From NCBI GenBank assembly GCA_029259935.1, contig JAJDEH010000221.1, positions 1 to 11,795 on the forward strand: a stretch of DNA of 11,795 bases, given 5' to 3'. Of this stretch, positions 7,529-11,795 are shown in pieces. Below the pieces are notes generated by a model, which had not been told where the DNA came from, did no database searches, and saw only the letters and a list, made by a program, of their open reading frames with translations. Within the stretch, counting starts at the first letter, position 1; every line of letters starts with the position of its first letter. The translations under genes and the position numbers were made by a program. The stretch comes from Planctomycetota bacterium. GTDB taxonomy: Bacteria > Planctomycetota > Planctomycetia > Pirellulales > Pirellulaceae.

Positions 7529-8335
7529 TCATTGCGACCGCCACAAAATTACGGCGATGCCGATCGGAATACACCACCAAGCGAACCAGTGAAAGCGACC
7601 TTTTTCGAGCCAGCGCAGCAACCAAAACAGCGCGGCGATGCCCACCAGAAAAGCAACCGTCGCGCCCATCGCAAGGTATAGCAACGGCGTTCCCTCGAAT
7701 GGCTCGGAACTAGCACTCATTGCTTTGGCATAGGAGAGAGTTTCCACGAGTCCCGCTCCGGCGATTGCGGGAACGGCCATCAAGAATGAAAACGTGGCGG
7801 CGCGACTGGGCGTAAGTCCGGTGGCCAGCCCGCAGGAAATCGTCGCGCCGCTTCGAGAAATCCCGGGCAGGATCGCGACCGACTGGGCTAGGCCCATCAG
7901 CAAGGCGGTTCGGTAGCCAATGGAAGACTCGTCGCCGCTGGGCGGAGCGATCCAGCGCGTCGATGCCAACATGATGCCGGTCACCACAAGGCAAATGCCA
8001 GCCAACAGCGGGTTGTTCAGGATCGCCGTCGAATCGGAAAGTTTCAGCGAAATGCCCACCACGGCGGCCGGAATCGTGGCCACGATGAGCGGCCCAATCA
8101 GCCGTCGGTCATGTGTCAGCAGGCGGCGGATTCGCCCGGCATAAACCACCAAGATCGAAAGCAGTGTTCCCAAATGCAGAGCGACATTCAAGTCGACGAT
8201 ATCCAACTTGTCCGAGTCGCCCTCGGCCATCAGTTGCGCCAGGATCACCACGTGGCCGCTGGAACTGATCGGCAGAAACTCGGCCACTCCCTGAACCGCC
8301 GCCAGCGCGAGTACTTCCCAGAGCGTGAGTTCCAT
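7529..8335 (-). CDS. uppP: Undecaprenyl-diphosphatase UppP (BacA family)
   Basis: UppP removes a phosphate from undecaprenyl pyrophosphate in the cytoplasmic membrane, regenerating the lipid carrier for peptidoglycan and other envelope polymers; overproduction is known to give bacitracin resistance. The 268-residue product has the usual length and hydrophobic profile. QGVAEFLPISSSGH (15-28) contains the (E/Q)xxxE motif with Q15/E19 and the catalytic-type H28. PGISRSG (157-163) is the second signature, with R161. About seven to eight membrane segments alternate along the chain, and the last runs to the C-terminus (WCIPIGIAVILW). The ATG at 8335 begins straight at the first helix. Only 30 bp separate it from the DUF1080 gene upstream on the same strand, so both are likely expressed from the promoter at 8963-8992. 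Confidence 0.97.
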   Translation of the reverse strand: MELTLWEVLALAAVQGVAEFLPISSSGHVVILAQLMAEGDSDKLDIVDLNVALHLGTLLSILVVYAGRIRRLLTHDRRLIGPLIVATIPAAVVGISLKLSDSTAILNNPLLAGICLVVTGIMLASTRWIAPPSGDESSIGYRTALLMGLAQSVAILPGISRSGATISCGLATGLTPSRAATFSFLMAVPAIAGAGLVETLSYAKAMSASSEPFEGTPLLYLAMGATVAFLVGIAALFWLLRWLEKGRFHWFAWWCIPIGIAVILWRSQ

Positions 8336-8365
8336 GGTGGCAATCGGGCAAACGAGAGGTGTCGT

Positions 8366-8911
8366 CTATTTCTTTTGAAAGCGGATGTAGCGGAAGGCAA
8401 AATCGCCACGTTCCTTTTGCAGACCGATTCCGCGCGGGCTGGTGCCGATCCTCCAGGCACCTTCGATTACATTGCCGTTAAGCCGCACGACGGCGACGCC
8501 ATCGGTAATGTCCCACTCTAGGTCATTCCACTGGCCCGCCGGTTTGGCAAACCTTGCATACCTAGCAGGGCCCGCCTTGGGATAGTCCCGCACTTGCAAC
8601 TGCTTGCCGTAAATGTACACGCCCGAGTCGGCCCGCTTGGCGGCACGAAATTGCAGCCGGATCGTGCAGTTCCGGCCGTGCAATGTTTCACTGAAAATGC
8701 TGCCCTTGGCCCTATTCGCGTCCAGTTGAATCGCGCCGTCCACGACGCTCCACCCCTCCAACTTTCCCCGCCATCCCGCGAGATCCTGGCCGTTGTCCAA
8801 TCGAGTGAAGCCTTCCTCGAGTTGAAATTCGTCCGCGGCGGCCATTCCCATTCCGACCAGCGAAACCGCCAGTCCCATGCCCAATCGCTGAGCTACGCGT
8901 AACGTTCTCAT
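8366..8911 (-). CDS. Secreted DUF1080 (3-keto-disaccharide hydrolase-like) protein
   Basis: DUF1080 domains are concanavalin-like jelly rolls that are expanded in Planctomycetota and Bacteroidota; some members act on 3-keto-glycosides. The 181-residue product has an N-terminal signal peptide (MRTLRVAQRLGMGLAVSLVG, cleavage likely after AAA near residue 26). A single domain follows: GFTRLDNGQDLAGW (34-47), WSVVDGAIQL (54-63), a G-x-I-F-S-E edge (70-75), LQFRAAKRADSGVYIYG (86-102), KPAGQWNDLEWDI (123-135) and VVRLNGNVIEG (141-151). These follow the family order (LFNGKDLSGW, aNSGiylR, GeWN, lNG). It is a short, single-domain member. The ATG at 8911 is supported by AGGGAG seven bases upstream and by the signal peptide; a longer in-frame extension to 9061 reads through the promoter region. 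Substrate is unknown. Confidence 0.88.
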   Translation of the reverse strand: MRTLRVAQRLGMGLAVSLVGMGMAAADEFQLEEGFTRLDNGQDLAGWRGKLEGWSVVDGAIQLDANRAKGSIFSETLHGRNCTIRLQFRAAKRADSGVYIYGKQLQVRDYPKAGPARYARFAKPAGQWNDLEWDITDGVAVVRLNGNVIEGAWRIGTSPRGIGLQKERGDFAFRYIRFQKK

Positions 8912-8918
8912 CACTCTT

Positions 8919-8924
8919 CTCCCT
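8919..8924 (-). promoter_or_regulatory. Ribosome binding site of the DUF1080 gene
   Basis: AGGGAG on the minus strand lies 7 bases before the ATG at 8911. It is one of the few recognisable Shine-Dalgarno sequences in the window and decides that start against the upstream in-frame starts. Confidence 0.65.
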
Positions 8925-8962
8925 ATTCCGTTGCGCGAACGAATTGATTTCAGTCCCATCCG

Positions 8963-8992
8963 TTTATAAGTGGGCAAGCACAAGCGAGTCAA
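8963..8992 (-). promoter_or_regulatory. Sigma70-type promoter for the DUF1080-uppP unit
   Basis: On the minus strand TTGACT (8987-8992) and TATAAA (8963-8968) are separated by 18 bases, each one mismatch from the consensus boxes. The predicted transcript would start near 8955 and leave a leader of about 45 bases before the ATG at 8911. It lies in the 146-bp gap after the decarboxylase-like gene, whose remaining sequence shows no other clear signal. It is the best promoter match I noticed in the window. Confidence 0.65.
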
Positions 8993-9057
8993 CGATTCGT
9001 GAGCGACGCGACCGAGACGAAATGGTTCGCGCCCGGGCAGCCGCCGGAAACCGTGAG

Positions 9058-9456
9058 TCACCCGGCGCTGCTCGCATCATCTGTTCCGTGATTTTCTTCA
9101 AGCACTTCACGCAGTTTTTCCAGTGCGTCCCAAGCAGCGGCAAAGCCCGCGTACGCGGCAACCTGAAAGATCGCTTCACAGATTTCTTCCACGCTGGCAC
9201 CATTGCGCAACGCCATTTGCAAGTTCAGTTTTAGAGCATTGTTTCGCCCCTGCGCGGCCAGCACGCAAATGCTGCATAACGACCGCGTCTTCAGGTCAAT
9301 TCCACCGCGCGTCCATAATCGGCCGCCGACGACCGAAACGACTTCGGTCTCGAAGTCGGGACAGACGGCCTTGAATCGCTCGCATAGTTGCTTGATGTTC
9401 TCCTCGCCCACCATGCGTGCGAACTGAGCGTAACCGTTCTCGTAGTCGCTGCTCAC
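9058..9456 (-). CDS. Carboxymuconolactone decarboxylase (CMD/PcaC-like) family protein
   Basis: CMD-family proteins are small all-helical oligomers, including PcaC of the protocatechuate pathway and peroxidase partner AhpD. From the GTG at 9456 the product has 132 residues: DYENGYAQFARMVGE, RLWTRGGIDLKTRSLCSICVLAAQGR (starting about 47) and MALRNGASVEEICEAIFQVAAYAGF (starting about 81), in the PcaC order. The AhpD CxxC/His site is absent: the position of the usual LRLHL histidine reads LKLNL (N78), and a different CxxC (C61, C64) lies one helix earlier. No ring-cleavage pathway genes are nearby, so decarboxylase function is unproven. GTG 9456 has AAAGGA five bases upstream and matches family length; in-frame TTG codons at 9471 and 9492 could give longer forms through a tandem repeat. 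It follows the ATPase gene by 70 bp on the same strand. Confidence 0.8.
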   Translation of the reverse strand: MSSDYENGYAQFARMVGEENIKQLCERFKAVCPDFETEVVSVVGGRLWTRGGIDLKTRSLCSICVLAAQGRNNALKLNLQMALRNGASVEEICEAIFQVAAYAGFAAAWDALEKLREVLEENHGTDDASSAG

Positions 9457-9458
9457 GT

Positions 9459-9496
9459 TGATCCTTTCCAAATACTCAATGATCCTTTCCAAATAC
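9459..9496 (-). repeat. 21-bp-period tandem duplication carrying a duplicated ribosome binding site
   Basis: The 17-base sequence GTATTTGGAAAGGATCA occurs twice on the minus strand (9480-9496 and 9459-9475), offset by 21 bases, just ahead of the decarboxylase-like reading frame. The period is a multiple of three, so the frame is kept and would read YLERI-IE-YLERI if translated. Each copy holds AAAGGA; the downstream copy is well placed for the GTG at 9456. Confidence 0.8.
9462..9467 (-). promoter_or_regulatory. Ribosome binding site deciding the GTG start of the CMD-family gene
   Basis: AAAGGA on the minus strand sits 5 bases before GTG 9456. There is no ATG in the open stretch back to the in-frame stop at 9523-9525, so the start has to be GTG or TTG; this site favours GTG 9456. 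Confidence 0.5.
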
Positions 9497-9526
9497 GCAA
9501 CCTTGAAGACCGCGTACCAACTTTAT

Positions 9527-11795
9527 TCAATAAGCGGGTTCGGCAATTCCGCTGGCGTCGACGGACCAGGGCAGCCAGACAAAGGAAATCCGCTCAACGG
9601 CAATGTCCGATTTCCGAGGCCGAATTTCCAACGGTTCAAACTCCATTTCATCCACGCGAATGGAATCCCTTAACTTGTCAATTTCTTGCCGGGCTTCCTC
9701 TTCCAACGTTTCGAGTTCCTCTTGCAACACTTCCACATTTTCCTCGGCGCGCCCGATGTCCGTTCGCTCGCGCATGGCGCGACCGGCCGACCGCATGGCA
9801 CTTCCAGCTCGCGTGACATTCGTGCGGCTGGCCAGTTTGCGGCCGAACATCGCGCCCAGGATCGAACTGCCAAATGAAATCGCCGACTGAAATTGGCTAT
9901 TTTGATATTGCGACTTTTCGCGGTCGACTTTTTCCTCGGACCGCCGCAGCTTGCCTTTCAAGGTCGTTAACTTCTTTTCATATCGCTTTCGTAGTTTTTC
10001 GACTTCAAGATCGCGTTTTTCCTTGACCAACTGCCCCAAGCGAACGCGAAACTCATCTTCAGGTTCGTCCGGCTGGGAGTATTGCTTCAGGTCGTGGCAC
10101 TTCCAAACCCTGACCACCTTTTCACGATAAAGAAAGTCCTTGAAGTCCTTGTTCCAACTTTTGTAGGTCTTCGTACTGGTGCAAGTCGCGGGGACGGCCG
10201 TGAACTCGATGCGTGGATCGGGCGCATCGTCTAGGTCTGGCAATTCTCGCGCGCCGTCTTCCGCGCCGTCCCAAGGCGCATCCATTGTCTCATCGCTCAC
10301 CGTGCACAAGAGAGACACGGTTTTCCAAAGATCGACGCCGCCGTAGGTCGCGCGCACAAAGTGCAGCCGTCCCCATCCCAGCAGCGCGGGGCGATAGACC
10401 AATCGGCCCGCGGACCGCCTGGCGGGAACGAACGCTTCGTTCCCTTCCGACGGAATTACAGGCCGCTCAATTTTTTGCTCGATTGCGGCGGGCTCCTTGA
10501 TGACAGGAACGGGTGCCACGGGACTTGCTGTCGCCGGCGCGGTGAAACCCGGTGCAATACTTGGGCCGGGTGTTGCGGCTGCGGCATTCATCGCTGATTT
10601 GCGCGGAGCCATCAGGGTTTGAATCTGGCTGCGGGTGAGTGGCCCGCGCAAATAGGACATCGCCCAACGGGTTTGAAACACCACCGGCTCGTCATCGTGA
10701 ACGTTGTTCATCAGGAACACTCGATTGCCAAGCCCCGACAAGATTTGGTCGATGGCTTGGCGATCAAAGGCGGCGCCGGTGGTTGTCGACGCGCCTTCCA
10801 GGCCATCCAAGACGCGTGCCTTGTCGCGTTCGGTTTGCAAGCGGCCCAGGAACCACGTGCCGGTGTTGGAAAGTCCTTTGTAGTCCAAATCGACGGGATT
10901 CTGCGTGGCCAGCACGATCCCCACGCCGTACGCGCGAGCCTGCTTCAACAACGTCAGCATCGGCATCTTGGATGGCGGGTTGGCCGTGGGCGGACAATAT
11001 CCGAAGACCTCGTCCATGTAGAGCAACGCCCGTAAGCTCGAAGTGCCAGCCTGACTGCGCGTCCAGGCCAGGATCTCGTTCAACAGAATCGTGACGAAGA
11101 ACATGCGTTCCGATTCGGACAAGTGCGCGATGGAAACGATCGATAGACGCGGCTTTCCTTGCGGCGTGTAGAGCAACCGCTGGACGTTTAGCGGTTCGCC
11201 TTCCATCCAACTCGCAAAGGAAGGCGACGCCACCAGATTGTTCAACTGCATGGAAAGGCTGAAGCGGTCGGCGGCCGGGTAGACCGTTTCCAAGTCCATG
11301 ATTCCCGCGCGTTCGAACGGCGGCTGCTGAATCTCGCGGATCAGCGCGGCGACATCCAAATTGCGTCCCTGAGTCCAGGCATGGTGAAATATATTCGAGA
11401 GTAAGATATGGTCGCGGCTGCGAATTGGATCGGCGTTGATGCCCAACAAGGCAAGCAAACCTGACGCCGACGCGGAAATCCGTTCGCGCAGCGCGTCGCT
11501 GTCGTTCAATACGGCCGCAGGCGGAACATCAAATGAACGCAACACGGTCATCGGCAGGCCGGCGCTGCTGCCGGGCGTATAGATCGACAGATCGACCGCG
11601 GAACGATAGCGGGCAATACGATCGGCACCTTGTCCCCAATCAGCCAAGCCGTCTTTCCACATCTTCGCGACCTGAACGGCGTATTGCTCGGGCGTCAGCC
11701 CCTGCCGGGCGGCTTCCGCTTCTTCGATCCAAGGACGGAATTCTTGCGGTTGTAATTCGGGAAACGTCAGCAGTAAGTTTCCCAAGTCTCCCTTG
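9527..11795 (-). CDS. HerA/DUF87-like P-loop ATPase with coiled-coil C-terminal tail (5' end outside window)
   Basis: The frame stays open past base 11794, so the N-terminus, including the Walker A loop, is outside. The 755 visible residues begin KGDLGNLLLTFPEL, as just after the Walker A region of DUF87/HerA-type hexameric DNA or protein translocases. LRALLYMDEVFG (near 254-265) is the Walker B strand with acidic DE, and LLKQARAYGVGIVLATQNPVDLDYKGLSN (starting about 282) matches the sensor region of HerA/VirB4/TraG ATPases. An Ala/Pro-rich linker (about 402-435) leads to a novel-looking tail: a WGRLHFVRA beta segment, a long charged coiled coil (about 585-632), a Gly-rich hydrophobic patch (SAISFGSSILGAMFG, 637-651), a second coiled coil (about 680-715) and a hydrophobic end (ISFVWLPW). 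The cellular role is not known to me; the tail suggests oligomerisation or membrane contact. Confidence 0.85.
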   Translation of the reverse strand, partial: KGDLGNLLLTFPELQPQEFRPWIEEAEAARQGLTPEQYAVQVAKMWKDGLADWGQGADRIARYRSAVDLSIYTPGSSAGLPMTVLRSFDVPPAAVLNDSDALRERISASASGLLALLGINADPIRSRDHILLSNIFHHAWTQGRNLDVAALIREIQQPPFERAGIMDLETVYPAADRFSLSMQLNNLVASPSFASWMEGEPLNVQRLLYTPQGKPRLSIVSIAHLSESERMFFVTILLNEILAWTRSQAGTSSLRALLYMDEVFGYCPPTANPPSKMPMLTLLKQARAYGVGIVLATQNPVDLDYKGLSNTGTWFLGRLQTERDKARVLDGLEGASTTTGAAFDRQAIDQILSGLGNRVFLMNNVHDDEPVVFQTRWAMSYLRGPLTRSQIQTLMAPRKSAMNAAAATPGPSIAPGFTAPATASPVAPVPVIKEPAAIEQKIERPVIPSEGNEAFVPARRSAGRLVYRPALLGWGRLHFVRATYGGVDLWKTVSLLCTVSDETMDAPWDGAEDGARELPDLDDAPDPRIEFTAVPATCTSTKTYKSWNKDFKDFLYREKVVRVWKCHDLKQYSQPDEPEDEFRVRLGQLVKEKRDLEVEKLRKRYEKKLTTLKGKLRRSEEKVDREKSQYQNSQFQSAISFGSSILGAMFGRKLASRTNVTRAGSAMRSAGRAMRERTDIGRAEENVEVLQEELETLEEEARQEIDKLRDSIRVDEMEFEPLEIRPRKSDIAVERISFVWLPWSVDASGIAEPAY

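Noticed and set aside
8333..8341. GCCACCATGG around the uppP start, identical to a eukaryotic Kozak consensus
   Set aside because: The gene and its neighbours are plainly bacterial; the match is chance.
9012..9057. GC-rich inverted bases after the CMD-family stop as a terminator
   Set aside because: The stem is broken by mismatches and lacks a following T-run.
8912..9061. N-terminal extension of the DUF1080 protein to 9061
   Set aside because: The extension runs through the promoter boxes and would bury the signal peptide; ATG 8911 has its own ribosome binding site.

Overview
The window reads as chromosomal, gene-dense bacterial DNA of moderately high GC. Several traits point to a planctomycete, probably near Pirellulales: a secreted DUF1080 protein, an exported SirB1-like protein with a HEAT-like front end, an 840-residue U32 protein, and few Shine-Dalgarno sequences. 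That placement is inference from gene content. I see no transposase, phage, CRISPR, tRNA or rRNA gene, and no stretch over 300 bases lacks a gene.

Layout from left to right. (1) Bases 1-1434, + strand: the C-terminal part of cobalamin-dependent methionine synthase, cut by the window edge. (2) Bases 1466-1569: a 104-bp palindromic element that closely resembles an enterobacterial REP/BIME pair, lying between the convergent 3' ends of metH and rdgB. (3) Bases 1587-5530, - strand: a probable transcription unit in the order CPBP membrane protease, U32-family RNA-modification protein, RdgB-type NTP pyrophosphatase. (4) Bases 5587-7520, + strand, divergent from unit 3: an exported SirB1-like protein whose stop codon overlaps (ATGA) the start of a serine racemase-like PLP enzyme. 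(5) Bases 7529-8911, - strand: a secreted DUF1080 protein followed by undecaprenyl-diphosphatase UppP, behind a good sigma70-type promoter at 8963-8992. (6) Bases 9058-11794, - strand: a large HerA/DUF87-like ATPase cut by the right edge, followed by a carboxymuconolactone decarboxylase-like gene.

Most genes are housekeeping: one-carbon metabolism, nucleotide-pool sanitation, tRNA/rRNA modification and recycling of the cell-wall lipid carrier. The less ordinary points are the REP-like element, the ATPase with a coiled-coil/glycine-rich/coiled-coil tail, the coupled SirB1-like and racemase pair, and a 21-bp tandem duplication at the start of the decarboxylase-like gene that copies its ribosome binding site. 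I found no clear complete new system; the ATPase is the best candidate for undescribed biology.
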